From: Kocuria marina | GTDB lineage: Bacteria; Actinomycetota; Actinomycetes; Actinomycetales; Micrococcaceae | NCBI RefSeq assembly: GCF_000786655.1 | Contig: NZ_JROM01000016.1 | Span: 372,001-436,000 of the forward strand | DNA length: 64,000 bases | Reading direction: 5' to 3' | In this document: positions 38,589 to 49,400 of the stretch, piece by piece | Layout of the letters: each line of letters opens with the position of its first letter | How positions within the stretch are numbered: position 1 is the stretch's first letter | Made by a program: the position numbers and the translations under genes | Notes under the pieces: model-generated | What the model saw: the letters and a program-made list of their open reading frames with translations, nothing else | Database searches by the model: none | What the model was told of the DNA's origin: nothing

Positions 38589-41477
38589 TCAGTGGGCGGC
38601 CTGGTGCCATGTCCGCCCCGTACCCACGTTCACGTCCAGGGGCACGGTCAGTTCCGCGGCCCCGGCCATCTCGGTGCGCAGGATCTCCTCGACCCGCTCC
38701 GTCTCCCCCGGGGCGACCTCCACGATGAGTTCGTCGTGGACCTGCAGCAGTACCCGCGAGCGCAGGTCGTCCTCGCGCAGGGCCCGGTCCACGCCGATCA
38801 TGGCCTTCTTGATGATGTCCGCGGCCGAGCCCTGGATGGGTGCGTTCAGGGCCATGCGCTCGGCGGCCTGGCGGGCCTGGCGGTTGTCGCTCGTGAGGTC
38901 CGGGAGGTAGCGGCGTCGCCCGTCGATCGTTTCGGTGTAGCCCTTGGAACGGGCTTCCTCGACGACGCCGCGCAGGAAGTCCCGCACGCCGCCGAAGCGT
39001 TCGAAGTAGCCGCTCATCATGGTGCGGGCCTCGTCCACGCCGATGTTCAGCTGCTGGGACAGGCCGTAGGAGCTCAGCCCGTAGACGAGGCCGTAGCTCA
39101 TGGCCTTGACCTTGGAGCGCATCTGAGGGGTGACGTCCTCCGGGGCCACGTCGAACACGCGCGAGCCCACGAACCGGTGCAGGTCCTCCCCGCCACGGAA
39201 CGCCTCGATCAGGCCCTCGTCCCCGGACAGGTGGGCCATGATCCGCATCTCGATCTGGGAGTAGTCCGCGGTCATGAGGCATTCGAACGGGCCCTGGGAG
39301 TCCTCCCCCACCACGAACACGTCGCGGATGCGCTGGCCCTGTTCGGTGCGCACGGGGATGTTCTGCAGGTTGGGACCCGTGGAGGACAGCCGTCCGGTGG
39401 CCGCCACGGTCTGCTGGTACGTGGTGTGGATGCGCCCGTCCTCGGCGATCGCGTCCCGCAATCCGGCCACGATCTGCTTGAGCTTGGAGTACTCGCGCCA
39501 GTTCATGAGCGCCACGAGGAACCGCGAACCCTGGGTCTCGGGGTCCACGCGTCCGAGCAGGTCCGCGACCGCCGCGGCGTCCGTGGTGTACCCGGTCTTG
39601 GTCTTCTTGGTCTTGGGCAGGCCGAGTTCCTCGAACATCACGGCCTGCAGTTGCTTGGTGGAACCCAGGTTGATCTCGTGGTCGATCTGCGCCTGCGCCT
39701 GCTCGAAGGCCTGGTCGATCGGTTGCTGGAGGTCGTCGAACAACCGGTCGATACCTGGGCGGTCCATCGCGATCCCCGTGGCCTCCATCCGGGCGAGGAT
39801 CACGGCGAGGGGCATCTCCAGATCCGTGAGCAGCCCCAGTTGGCCGTCGGCCTCGAGCAGCCCGCGCAGGTGTTCGCTCAACTGCCGGCACGCGGAACCG
39901 AGCGTGGCCTGGCGACGCAGTTCGGCGTCGCTCACACCGGCCAGCTCGTCCTGTTCGTCCGACGCGTCCAGCGCGAGTTCGGTCTGTCCGTTTTTCTCCG
40001 ACGCCGCGGACTCGTCCGCGCGGGGCACCTCCACCTCCAGGTGGTGGCTCAGTTGGGCGTCCAGCTCGTAGGAACGCAGCGCGGGCCGCACGAGGTAGCC
40101 GGAGAGCTGGACGTCGTCCACGACACCGGCGAGCTCGATCCCGCGCTGGATCAGACCGTGGTACAGGTCCTTGAGGCCGTCCACGATCTTGGGCGCCGCG
40201 GCGTCCCCGAGCCATGCCTCCACGGCGGCGGTCAGCTCCTGGCCCGCGGTCACGAGGTCCACGGCGGCACCGCCCTGGTTCGTGAGCATGAGGGTGGTCA
40301 CCTCCGTGCCGGAGGGTGCCTTGGGGTCGTGCGCCAAGCGGCGGACGACGACGGGCACGTCCTTCTCCCCCGCGTCCAGCCAATCGCTGAACTCCTGAGC
40401 GGTGCGCACCCGGGTGACGTCGGTGACCTCGGGAACCGTGGCGGCGTCGTCGTCGGAAGCGTGGGAGCCGAAGGCCTCGAGCAGACGCCCGCGCAACTGG
40501 GCACCGAACTCGAGCTCGTCGAAGACCACGCCGACCCGCTCGGGATCGGCCTCGGGCAGTACCGCGTGATCCAAGTCCACGTCGAGGGGCAGGTCCGTGA
40601 CCAGGCGGTTGAGCTTGCGATTGCGCCGCACGAGGTCCTCGTGCTCGCGCAGGGCCTCGCCCTTCTTGCCGGTGATCCGGTCCGCGTGCTCGAGCAACGA
40701 TTCCACGGGACCGTAGGACGTGATCCACTTGGCCGCGAAGCCGGGACCCACGCCCGGGACGCCGGGCAGGTTGTCCGCGGTCTCCCCCGTGAGCGCGGCG
40801 AGATCGGGGTAGTTCTGGGGGGCCACCTTGTACTTCTCGAACACGGCCTGCGCGTCCATGCGGCGCAGATCGGACGGGGTGCGGCCCGGGTAGACCACGG
40901 TGACGTGGTCGGTGATCATCTGGAAGGCGTCGCGGTCCCCCGAGAAGACGAGAACCTCGAAGTCCTCCCCCGCGGCCACGGTCGCGAGCGTGGCCAGGAC
41001 GTCGTCCGCCTCGTACCCCTCCATCGTCACGATCGGCACGCCCAGGGCCTCGAGGATGCGCTGGATGTTGGGGACCTGACCGTGGAACTCCTCCGGGGTC
41101 TCGTCCCGGCCGCCCTTGTACTCCCCGTACTCCTGGGAGCGCAGGGTGGGGCCCTCGAGGTCGAAGGACACCACGAGGTGCGTGGGCTTCTCCTCGCGCA
41201 CGAGCTTGACCATGGTGTTCACGAAGCCGTACACGCCCTCGGTGTGCACACCGTCGGACGTGACGAAGCCCGGGCCCCCACCGTACTCGGCGGCGCGGGA
41301 GAGCGCGAAGAACGCGCGGAAGGCCAGGGAGTGACCGTCGATCAGCAACAGCCGCTTCTCGGGCCGGGACACCGGCACGGGCAGCGCGACCTCCTGCGGG
41401 TGCTCCGTCTTCTCACCGATCACCACGGTGCGGGTCTCGGGGGCGTCCTGGCTGGCCTGCTTGCTCGTCTCAGTCAC
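38589..41477 (-). CDS. polA: DNA polymerase I
   Basis: 962 residues. It fills gaps after excision repair and processes Okazaki fragments. The N-terminal 5'-3' exonuclease (~40-330) shows LLLIDGHSLAFRAF, EGYEADDVLATLA and VFSGDRDAFQM. The middle domain lacks the carboxylates of an active 3'-5' proofreading site, as is usual in actinobacteria. The polymerase domain has TGRLSSTGPNLQNIPVR, MTADYSQIEMRIMAH (motif A), KAMSYGLVYGLSSYGLSQ (O-helix region) and LQVHDELIVE (motif C). A ~35-residue N-terminal extension precedes the fold. Confidence 0.97.
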   Translation of the reverse strand: MTETSKQASQDAPETRTVVIGEKTEHPQEVALPVPVSRPEKRLLLIDGHSLAFRAFFALSRAAEYGGGPGFVTSDGVHTEGVYGFVNTMVKLVREEKPTHLVVSFDLEGPTLRSQEYGEYKGGRDETPEEFHGQVPNIQRILEALGVPIVTMEGYEADDVLATLATVAAGEDFEVLVFSGDRDAFQMITDHVTVVYPGRTPSDLRRMDAQAVFEKYKVAPQNYPDLAALTGETADNLPGVPGVGPGFAAKWITSYGPVESLLEHADRITGKKGEALREHEDLVRRNRKLNRLVTDLPLDVDLDHAVLPEADPERVGVVFDELEFGAQLRGRLLEAFGSHASDDDAATVPEVTDVTRVRTAQEFSDWLDAGEKDVPVVVRRLAHDPKAPSGTEVTTLMLTNQGGAAVDLVTAGQELTAAVEAWLGDAAAPKIVDGLKDLYHGLIQRGIELAGVVDDVQLSGYLVRPALRSYELDAQLSHHLEVEVPRADESAASEKNGQTELALDASDEQDELAGVSDAELRRQATLGSACRQLSEHLRGLLEADGQLGLLTDLEMPLAVILARMEATGIAMDRPGIDRLFDDLQQPIDQAFEQAQAQIDHEINLGSTKQLQAVMFEELGLPKTKKTKTGYTTDAAAVADLLGRVDPETQGSRFLVALMNWREYSKLKQIVAGLRDAIAEDGRIHTTYQQTVAATGRLSSTGPNLQNIPVRTEQGQRIRDVFVVGEDSQGPFECLMTADYSQIEMRIMAHLSGDEGLIEAFRGGEDLHRFVGSRVFDVAPEDVTPQMRSKVKAMSYGLVYGLSSYGLSQQLNIGVDEARTMMSGYFERFGGVRDFLRGVVEEARSKGYTETIDGRRRYLPDLTSDNRQARQAAERMALNAPIQGSAADIIKKAMIGVDRALREDDLRSRVLLQVHDELIVEVAPGETERVEEILRTEMAGAAELTVPLDVNVGTGRTWHQAAH

Positions 41478-41613
41478 AGCTCCATCCTAGGGCCACCCCC
41501 GGACAGGCACAGGCCCCGGCGGGGCACGGGCTCGGACGCGGGACGCCGCACGGCCAGGGACAGCTTCGGGCGCGTTCCGCGTGCGGCCCGGGACGAGCTG
41601 GGCCCCGGGGGCG

Positions 41614-42348
41614 TCAGGCCACCTGGCTGATGATCGCCTCGGCCACCTCGCGCATCGACAGCCTGCGATCCATGGACGTCTTCTGGATCCAGCGGAACGC
41701 CTCGGGCTCGGACAGACCCATCTTGGTCTGCAGCAGCGACTTGGCGCGTTCCACGAGCTTGCGCGTAGCGAACTGTTCCTTCATGTCCGCGACCTCGCTC
41801 TCGAGGGCCGTGATCTCCTCGAAACGAGACATCGCGATCTCGATCGCGGGCACCACGTCGTCCACGGTGAACGGCTTGACCACGTACGCCATGGCGCCGG
41901 CCTCCCGCGCACGCTCCACGAGCTCGCGCTGGCTGAACGCGGTGAGCAGTACCACGGGCGCGATCCGGTCCTGCGCGATCTGCTCGGCGGCGGTGATCCC
42001 GTCCATCACGGGCATCTTCACGTCCATGAGCACGAGGTCCGGGCGGTGTTCGGAGGCCAGGGCGACGGCGCGCTCCCCGTTCTCCGCCTGCGCCACCACG
42101 CGGTACCCGGCGTCCTCGAGCATCTCGACGATGTCCATGCGGATCAGCGCCTCGTCCTCCGCGACGACGACCGTCTTGGCTTCGGAACCCTGCGCCTCGG
42201 AACGGGCGGCGTGGTCCTGGGCGGGCGCGGCGTCGACGTGGGTCGTCTCGGCGCGGGCGGTGTCGGGCTGCGCGGCGTCAGGGTCTGCGGCGCCCGACCG
42301 TTGTGCCCCGGGCGCAGTGGGCTCCGGGGTGTTCGACGAATCCGTCAC
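41614..42348 (-). CDS. pdtaR: ANTAR-domain response regulator (PdtaR-like)
   Basis: 244 residues. A receiver domain (~58-175; acidic pocket EDE at 64-66, phospho-acceptor Asp109 in LVLMDVKMPVMDG, switch Thr in LLTAFSQ, Lys in YVVKPF) is followed by an ANTAR RNA-binding domain (~180-242; ERAKSLLQTKMGLSEPEAF). In mycobacteria PdtaR is phosphorylated by PdtaS and controls transcripts by antitermination. The partner kinase is not in this window. The first ~55 residues are an Ala/Asp/Pro-rich extension. GTG start with GGAG at proper spacing. It is placed next to polA and pyk as in other Micrococcales. Confidence 0.9.
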   Translation of the reverse strand: MTDSSNTPEPTAPGAQRSGAADPDAAQPDTARAETTHVDAAPAQDHAARSEAQGSEAKTVVVAEDEALIRMDIVEMLEDAGYRVVAQAENGERAVALASEHRPDLVLMDVKMPVMDGITAAEQIAQDRIAPVVLLTAFSQRELVERAREAGAMAYVVKPFTVDDVVPAIEIAMSRFEEITALESEVADMKEQFATRKLVERAKSLLQTKMGLSEPEAFRWIQKTSMDRRLSMREVAEAIISQVA

Positions 42349-42487
42349 GGGGGACTCCTAGGTTTGGGGACAACTTGGTCGTGTCGACACGGCATCCAAC
42401 CACGAGTGCCGCGAACGCGCCTCATGGGACACATCACACCCCCGGGCGCGGAAGGGGCGGACCGGTCTCCAGCCTAGACCCATCATG

Positions 42488-42493
42488 TATGCT
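42488..42493 (+). promoter_or_regulatory. -10 box for tRNA-Leu
   Basis: TATGCT lies ~50 bp before the mature tRNA 5' end in an AT-richer stretch; a clear -35 is not visible. The stretch 42349-42487 shows nothing else. Confidence 0.45.
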
Positions 42494-42544
42494 GTTATCC
42501 GCACCGGCGGCGGTGGCCCGCACTACGGTCCCCTTCCCGGACAT

Positions 42545-42626
42545 GCCCAAGTGGCGGAATTGGCAGACGCGCTGCACTCAAAATGCAGTATGGAGACATG
42601 TGTGGGTTCGAGTCCCACCTTGGGCA
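42545..42626 (+). tRNA. tRNA-Leu (anticodon CAA)
   Basis: Acceptor arms GCCCAAG (42545-42551) and CTTGGGC (42619-42625) pair perfectly, with discriminator A at 42626. The anticodon stem CTGCA/TGCAG encloses loop CTCAAAA, giving anticodon CAA, which reads UUG leucine codons. The T arm is GTGGG-TTCGAGT-CCCAC, and a long variable arm marks a class II tRNA. CCA is not encoded. A terminator with TTTTT follows. Confidence 0.96.
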
Positions 42627-42657
42627 CGACAACTCGCTCCGTCGGAGCACCTTTGGA

Positions 42658-42685
42658 ACGGCCTCGCACCCGCGGGGCCGTTTTT
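42658..42685 (+). terminator. Terminator of tRNA-Leu
   Basis: An ACGGCC...GGCCGT stem is followed by TTTTT (42681-42685), 31 nt past the tRNA. It is one of the few classical rho-independent terminators in the window. Confidence 0.8.
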
Positions 42686-42856
42686 CGTGGCCGAACACAG
42701 GGCGAATGCACGGGGGGTCGTGGGTCTCCCCGCATCCGTGGTCGGGCGGGTGGGTGGACCGGTCGGGAACCTGTCAGCAATGGGGAGGCCCGCCCGTGGT
42801 CGACTTCCCAGGATGAAGCGGACAGCCTGAGCACCTCCGACACAGCTCAGACCACG

Positions 42857-43063
42857 ATGGGAGACCCCATGCCGATGCCCAAGGGGATCGGTGCCGAGGA
42901 CTATTCCGCTCGACTGGAGCCCCACCAACGTCCCCACCTCGAGGCGCTTCGAGACCTCAGCCGTGGCGTGGCGCCGCATGCGCGGGAGGTCCTGAAGTGG
43001 AACCAGCCCACGTACGTGCTCGAATCCCTCATGCGGGACCGGCTCCGCGATCAAGGCGCGTAG
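42857..43063 (+). pseudogene. Truncated DUF1801-like gene remnant
   Basis: A 68-codon frame that begins MGDPMPMPKGIGAEDYSARL and contains LEALRDLSRGVAPHAREVLKWNQPTYVLE, resembling the N-terminal third of DUF1801 proteins (the helix plus the KW.QPTY motif). The rest of the domain is missing; the frame ends 13 residues later. No ribosome binding site is evident. I read it as a decayed copy, possibly with an internal deletion. The stretch 42686-42856 before it holds no other feature. Confidence 0.5.
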
Positions 43064-43136
43064 CAAAACCTTTCGGAGACCGTAGGGCCCCAGCCGCTGT
43101 TCGCGCGATCGATCAGCGTCCACGGTCAGCACGCAG

Positions 43137-43185
43137 AGTGGAGTAAAGGCAGCTCGGACGGCGTCCGGACTGCCTTTACTCCACT
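43137..43185. terminator. Very strong 49-nt hairpin downstream of pyk
   Basis: Perfect 15-bp arms (43137-43151 and 43171-43185), with pairing continuing inward through GGAC/GTCC to a 3-nt GGC tip. It lies 93 nt past the pyk stop and 73 nt past the DUF1801 remnant, so it can end transcription from both sides. The arms are unusually AT-rich (AGTGGAGTAAAGGCA) for this genome. The flanks 43064-43136 and 43186-43278 show nothing. Confidence 0.6.
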
Positions 43186-43278
43186 AGAACATCGGGTCGA
43201 CACCCACACGCAGATGCCACGACGAGAACCGCTCGCAGCGGTCCGCCATACGGCCGACCCGCGTGGGTCAGCGACCGA

Positions 43279-44781
43279 TCACGGCTCCCGCCACGTGGCG
43301 GAACCGGCCATGCCGCCCCACGGCCCTACGCGCTCGCGGGGTTCGCGCTGGGGTGCCTCGCCGGCGTCCTGGAGGTCGCCCACGCGGTGCACCTTCACGA
43401 GGTTGGTGGACCCGGCGTGGCCCGGGGGCGAACCGGCGCAGATGATGACCATGTCCTCGATGTTGGCGAGATCATGCTGGAGCAGGTAGTGGTCCACCTG
43501 ACGAGTCATGTCGTCGGTGTGCTCCACGCGATCCACCCGGATGGGCTGGACGCCCCACAGCAACTGCAGCCACGCCTGCACGCTCTTCTCGGGGGTGAAC
43601 GCGAGGATCGGGTGTTCCGGGCGCAACCGGGACAACCGGCGGGCCGAGTCACCCGTCTGGGTGAACGTGCAGATGTAGTTCACGTCCAGCTGCCGGGCGA
43701 TGGTCACCGCCGCGCGGGTGATGGCGCCGCCGCGCGTGCGGGGCTCGGTGCCCAGCGGGGGCATGCGGTCCATGCCCTGCGTCTCGGTGGCCAGGATGAT
43801 GTTCGACATGGTCTCGAGCGTCTTAATGGGGTACTTGCCCACCGAGGTCTCGCCCGAGAGCATCACGGCGTCCGCGCCGTCGAGCACGGCGTTCGCGCAG
43901 TCCGAGGCCTCGGCGCGCGTGGGGCGCGGGTTGTCGATCATGGACTCGAGCACCTGGGTGGCCACGATCACGGGCTTCGCCCAGCGGCGGGCGAGCTCGA
44001 TCGCGCGCTTCTGCACGATCGGCACGGCCTCCAGCGGCAGCTCCACACCGAGGTCGCCGCGGGCAACCATGATGCCGTCGAACGCGTCGATGATCTCGTG
44101 CAGCGCATCCACGGCCTGAGGCTTCTCGATCTTGGCGATCACGGGGATCTTGCGATCCTCCTCCGCCATGATCTCGTGCACCCGGGTGATGTCCTGGGCG
44201 TCCCGCACGAAGGACAGCGCGATGATGTCGACGCCGCGCTGCAGGGCCCAGCGCAGGTCCGCCTCGTCCTTCTCGCTCAGTGCGGGGACGTTGACGGCCA
44301 CGCCGGGGAGGTTGATGCCCTTGTGGTCGGACACGGTCCCGGCGACCACGACCTCGGCGGTGACGGCGGTGTCCGACACGGCCGTGGCGCGCAGGGCGAC
44401 CTTGCCGTCGTCGATCAGCAGCGGGTCCCCCACGTTGACGTCGCCGGGCAGGCCCTTGTGGGTCGTGGAGCACAGCTCCTTGGAGCCGGGGACGTCCTCG
44501 ATCGTGATCGTGAAGGTGTCACCCACGTCCAACGCATGGGGGCCGTCCGCGAAGTTGCCCAGCCGGATCTTGGGCCCCTGCAGGTCCGCGAGGATCGCGA
44601 CCGTGGTGCCCAGCTCTTCGCTGGCCCGGCGCAGGTTCTCGTAGGACGTATTGTGCACGGTGTGGTCACCGTGACTCATGTTGAGGCGAGCCACGTTCAT
44701 TCCGGCCTGGATCGCCTGGGTGACGTTCTCGTACGAGGAGATGGCGGGGCCGATGGTGGCCACGATCTTCGCTCGACGCAT
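43279..44781 (-). CDS. pyk: Pyruvate kinase
   Basis: 500 residues. It converts phosphoenolpyruvate and ADP to pyruvate and ATP. The N-terminus MRRAKIVATIGPA, the substrate region GMNVARLNMSHGDH, the metal/catalytic signature VIAKIEKPQAV then VARGDLGVELP, and ATQVLESMIDNPRPTRAE are present. The C-terminal domain ends with VIICAGSPPGHAGSTN and continues with a ~40-residue variable tail. AAAGGGAG precedes the ATG. It lies downstream of gltBD in the conserved lgt-gltBD-pyk order. Confidence 0.97.
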   Translation of the reverse strand: MRRAKIVATIGPAISSYENVTQAIQAGMNVARLNMSHGDHTVHNTSYENLRRASEELGTTVAILADLQGPKIRLGNFADGPHALDVGDTFTITIEDVPGSKELCSTTHKGLPGDVNVGDPLLIDDGKVALRATAVSDTAVTAEVVVAGTVSDHKGINLPGVAVNVPALSEKDEADLRWALQRGVDIIALSFVRDAQDITRVHEIMAEEDRKIPVIAKIEKPQAVDALHEIIDAFDGIMVARGDLGVELPLEAVPIVQKRAIELARRWAKPVIVATQVLESMIDNPRPTRAEASDCANAVLDGADAVMLSGETSVGKYPIKTLETMSNIILATETQGMDRMPPLGTEPRTRGGAITRAAVTIARQLDVNYICTFTQTGDSARRLSRLRPEHPILAFTPEKSVQAWLQLLWGVQPIRVDRVEHTDDMTRQVDHYLLQHDLANIEDMVIICAGSPPGHAGSTNLVKVHRVGDLQDAGEAPQREPRERVGPWGGMAGSATWREP

Positions 44782-44822
44782 GGGTGACTCCCTTTCGAAT
44801 GGCGGATGGTTGGTGCATATGA

Positions 44823-44872
44823 CGAAGCGGCCGGGTCGAGCAGCGTGGTGCTGCCCGACCGCGGCCGCTTCG
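44823..44872 (-). terminator. Terminator between gltD and pyk
   Basis: Perfect 10-bp outer arms CGAAGCGGCC/GGCCGCTTCG plus inner GGTCG/CGACC and GCAGC/GCTGC pairing make a ~50-nt hairpin, 91 nt past the gltD stop and 41 bp before the pyk ATG. Confidence 0.7.
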
Positions 44873-44963
44873 CCGATGTCCGTACCTACCTTAGCAACGA
44901 GCCCTGGGAATTGATATGGCAGGACTCATGGCGGGTGCCGGGAGGATCACGGACGCGGGCGGG

Positions 44964-46427
44964 TCACAGGCTCAGGTCGATCGCCCGCTCGGACGGGGTC
45001 ACGGGTTCTGGCAACCGGGTCTGGCCTGTCAGGTGGCGTTCCACGTGAGCGGCGCACGCCCGGCCCTCCGCGATGGCCCATACCACGAGCGACTGCCCAC
45101 GACCTGCGTCACCGCACGAGAACACCCCGTCCACGGCGGTCATGTAGGTCTCGTCCCGCGCCACATTGTCCCGGGAGTCCAGCGCTACGGGTAGCTGCTC
45201 GGTGAGCTCGCGGGACTCGTTGCCCGTGAATCCCAGGGCGAGCAGGATCAGGTCCGCAGGCAACACCTTCTCGGTGCCGGCCACGGGACCGCGGGAGCCG
45301 TCCTCGCGGTACTCGGTCTCCGCGACGCGCAGTCCCGTGACCCGGCCGTCCTGCCCCACGAACTCCACCGTGGAGGCCAGGTACGTGCGTTCGCCACCCT
45401 CTTCGTGGGACGTGGAGACCTCGAAGACCCGGGGCATCATGGGCCACGGTTCCTCGTCCGCGCGGTCCACGGGAGGCTTGCGACCGATCGCGAGCGACGT
45501 CACGGACGCCGCACCTTGGCGCAGCGCGGTGCCGATGCAGTCGGAACCGGTGTCACCGCCACCCAATACGATCACGTGCTTGCCGCGCGCGTCGATGGGG
45601 TCGGGGACGTGGTCCTCGGCCACCAGGTGGTTGGCCCGCACGAGGAAGTCCATGGCGTAGTGGATCCCCGCGAGCTCACGGCCGGGGATCGCGAGCTCAC
45701 GGGGCCGCGTGGCACCCGTGGCCACGATCACGGCGTCGTAACGCCTGCGCAGCGCGTCCCACGTGATGTCCGTGCCGATCTCCACGCCCGGGCGAAACTT
45801 GGTGCCCTCCTGGCGCATGATCTCGAGCCGGCGTTCGAGCACGGACTTCTCGAGCTTGAAGTCGGGGATGCCGTAGCGCAGCAGACCGCCGATCCGGTCG
45901 TCCCGTTCGTACACGGCCACCGTGAACCCCGCCTGCGTGAGCTGCTGGGCCGCCGCGAGTCCGGCGGGACCGGAACCGACCACCGCGATCGTCTTGCCCA
46001 CGAGCCGCTGCGGGACGTAGGGCTTGATGAGGTCGTCGTCGAACGCCTTCTCGCCGATCGCGTACTCGACCTGCTTGATGGTCACGGGCTCCTGATTGAT
46101 CCCGAGCACGCACGAGGACTCGCACGGCGCGGGGCACACGCGCCCGGTGAACTCCGGGAAGTTGTTGGTCGCGTGCATCCGCTCGGACGCCTCGTCCCAC
46201 CGGTCACGCCACACGAGGTCGTTCCACTCGGGGATGAGGTTGCCCAGGGGACACCCCTGGTGACAGAACGGCACACCGCAGTCCATGCAGCGCCCGGCCT
46301 GCTCGTGCAGCGTCCCCGCCTCCTGGCGTTGCTGCACCTCCGCCCAGTCCATGAGGCGCACCGGGACGGGGCGCTTGGGACGGTCCTCGCGTGTGCGGAC
46401 CTTGAGAAAACCACGGGGATCAGCCAC
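44964..46427 (-). CDS. gltD: Glutamate synthase small subunit
   Basis: 487 residues. GltD passes electrons from NADPH through FAD and iron-sulfur centres to GltB. Cysteines for the 4Fe-4S clusters occur in [19 protein letters not shown] and [17 protein letters not shown] binding: [20 protein letters not shown] binding: [13 protein letters not shown]; a C-terminal FAD motif [19 protein letters not shown] closes it. It overlaps the end of gltB by 8 bp. Confidence 0.97.
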   Translation of the reverse strand: MADPRGFLKVRTREDRPKRPVPVRLMDWAEVQQRQEAGTLHEQAGRCMDCGVPFCHQGCPLGNLIPEWNDLVWRDRWDEASERMHATNNFPEFTGRVCPAPCESSCVLGINQEPVTIKQVEYAIGEKAFDDDLIKPYVPQRLVGKTIAVVGSGPAGLAAAQQLTQAGFTVAVYERDDRIGGLLRYGIPDFKLEKSVLERRLEIMRQEGTKFRPGVEIGTDITWDALRRRYDAVIVATGATRPRELAIPGRELAGIHYAMDFLVRANHLVAEDHVPDPIDARGKHVIVLGGGDTGSDCIGTALRQGAASVTSLAIGRKPPVDRADEEPWPMMPRVFEVSTSHEEGGERTYLASTVEFVGQDGRVTGLRVAETEYREDGSRGPVAGTEKVLPADLILLALGFTGNESRELTEQLPVALDSRDNVARDETYMTAVDGVFSCGDAGRGQSLVVWAIAEGRACAAHVERHLTGQTRLPEPVTPSERAIDLSL

Positions 46428-49400
46428 GGCCGGTCACCTCCAGAATCTTGTGCCAGGTGCCGTCGCCGTCCGGGTCGTCCCCGGCGGCTTCGGCCTCATT
46501 GCGCAGTGCGAGCACCGCGGAGTAGTCCCGCGGCAGCAGTTTGGTGAAGCGCGACATCGTGCGGTCCGGGTCCGCGAGCAGTTGACGCGCGAACTCGGAC
46601 CCGGTCTCCTCACCGTGGCGCTTGATGAGGTCGGCGAGCAACTCACGGTCGTTGGCGTCCGGGTGCTCGAGGTGCAGTTCACCGCTCTCGCGGGCCTGCT
46701 TGTTCACGTCCCGCTCGTCCAGGTCCAACACGTATGCCACACCGCCGGACATCCCGGCCCCGAAGTTGCGGCCCGTCTCACCCAGCACCACGGCCACACC
46801 CCCGGTCATGTACTCGCAGCCGTGGTCACCGATGCCCTCGACCACCGCGGTGGCCCCGGAATTGCGCACCAGGAAGCGCTCCCCCACGGTGCCGTTGAAG
46901 AACATCTCGCCGCTCGTGGCGCCGTAACCGATCACGTTGCCCGCGATCACGTTCTCGTGGGCCACGAACCCGGCGTCACGCGGGGGCCGCACGACGATCC
47001 GGCCGCCGGACAGACCCTTGCCCGTGTAGTCGTTCGCGTCCCCTTCGAGGCGCAGCGTGATGCCGCGCGGCACGAACGCGCCGAGCGACTGGCCGGCCTG
47101 ACCGGTGAGGGTCACGTCGATCGTGTCGTCCGGCAGCTCGCGGGTTCCGAGCGCGCTGGTCACGGTGTAGCCGAGCATCGTGCCCACGGCGCGGTCCGTG
47201 TTGATCACGCGTTCCTGCACGCGCACGGGCTCGGCGCGCTCGATCGCCGGCTGGGCGAGCGGGATGAGCTTCGTGTCGAAGTGCTTCTCGAGTTCGTGGT
47301 CCTGGACGGCGGTGTTGCGCAGTCCGTCCGTGACCCCCTCCGCGCGGAACGAGTCCAGCACGGGGCTCAGGTCCAGCCCCTTGGCCTTCCAGTGCGCCAC
47401 GGCCTCCCGCGTGCGCAGCACCTCGGCGTGTCCCACGGCCTCAGCGATGCTGCGGAACCCGAGTTCGGCGAGGATCTCGCGCACCTCCTGGGCGATGAAC
47501 TCGAAGAAGTTCACCACGTGCTCGGCCTTGCCCGTGAAGCGCTTGCGCAGTTCGGGGTTCTGCGTGGCGACCCCCACGGGGCACGTGTCCAGATGGCACT
47601 TGCGCATCATGATGCAGCCCTCCACCACGAGCGGCGCCGTGGCGAAGCCGAATTCCTCGGCGCCCAGCAACGCGGCGACGACGACGTCGCGCCCCGTCTT
47701 GAGCTGGCCGTCCGCCTGCACGACCACGCGCTCGCGCAGCCCGTTCAACCGCAGGGTCTGCTGGGTCTCCGCGAGTCCCAGCTCCCACGGCATGCCCGCG
47801 TGCTTGAGCGAGTTCAGCGGCGCCGCGCCCGTGCCGCCGTCGTGACCGGAGACCAGCACGACGTCGGCCTTCGCCTTGGTCACGCCCGCGGCCACCGTGC
47901 CGATCCCGCGTTCCGACACGAGCTTGACGTGCACGCGAGCGCGAGGGTTGGCGCGCTTGAGGTCGTAGATCAGCTGCGCGAGGTCCTCGATCGAGTAGAT
48001 GTCGTGGTGCGGCGGCGGGGAGATCAGCGAAACCCCCGGGGTCGCGTGGCGCGTGCGCGCGATCCACGGGTAGACCTTCTGCGCCATGAGCTGCCCGCCC
48101 TCGCCGGGCTTGGCGCCCTGGGCCATCTTGATCTGCAGGTCGTCCGCGGTCGCGAGGTACAGACTCGTGACCCCGAACCGGCCCGAGGCCACCTGCTTGA
48201 TCGCCGAACGGCGCTCGGGGTCGATCAGCCGCTCGACGTCCTCACCGCCCTCGCCCGTGTTGGACTTGGCGCCCAGACGGTTCATGGCGATCGCGAGCGT
48301 CTCGTGGGCCTCCGCGGAGATCGAGCCGTAGCTCATGGCACCCGTGGAGAACCGCTTGACGATCTCGCTCACGGGCTCCACCTCGTCGATGTTCACGGGC
48401 TCGCGCGTGGACGCGAAACTCATGAGTCCGCGCAGGGTCGCGAGCTCCTTGGCCTGGTCGTCCACGCGGGACGTGTAGGACTTGAAGATGTCGTAGCGGC
48501 CCGTGCGGGTCGCGTGCTGCAACCGGAAGACCGTGTGCGGGTCGAACAGGTGCCGCGGTCCCTCGCGGCGCCAGTCGTACTCGCCGCCCGTGGCGAGGTC
48601 CCGGTGCGGTTCGGTGACGCCGTCCTCCGGATAGGCCAGGCGGTGTCGGGACTGGATCTCCGCGGCGATCACGTCCAGACCCACACCCTCGATCTGGGTC
48701 CGTGTGCCCGCGAAGTAGTCGTCCACGAGCTCGCTCGACAGGCCCAGCGCCTCGAACGTCTGCGCACCGCAGTACGACTGCACGGTGGAGATGCCCATCT
48801 TGGACATGATCTTCTGCACGCCCTTGCCCAGCGCCTTGATGAGGTTCGCCACGGCCTGTTCCTCCGTGACCCCCCGGATCTCCCCGCGGCGCACGAGTTC
48901 CTCGGCGGATTCCATGGCCAGGTAAGGGTTCACGGCCGACGCCCCGTAGCCCAGCAGCAGGGCCACGTGGTGGACCTCCCGCACGTCCCCCGATTCCACG
49001 ATCAGGGCCACCTTGGTGCGGGTCGCCGAGCGCAACAGGTGGTGGTGCACGGCGGAGGTCAGCAGCAGGGACGGGATGGGAGCCCACACGCCGTTGGAAT
49101 CCCGGTCGGAGATGATGACGAACTGCACCCCGCGGTTCACGGCCGCGGAGACCTTCTCGCAGATCTCCGCGATCCGGGCCCGCAGCGAGTCCGCACCGTC
49201 CACGGGACGGTACAGCCCGCGCACGCGCAGGCTCAGGGGCACGCCGTCGTCGTCCAGGTGCACGAACTGGTCCAGCTGGTCGTTGTCGATCACCGGGAAG
49301 TTCAGCTGGATCTGGCGCGTCCGGGTCTGCTGCGTGGAGAGCATGTTGGCCATGGGCCCCACGGCACCGGCCATGGACGTGACGAGTTCCTCGCGGATCG

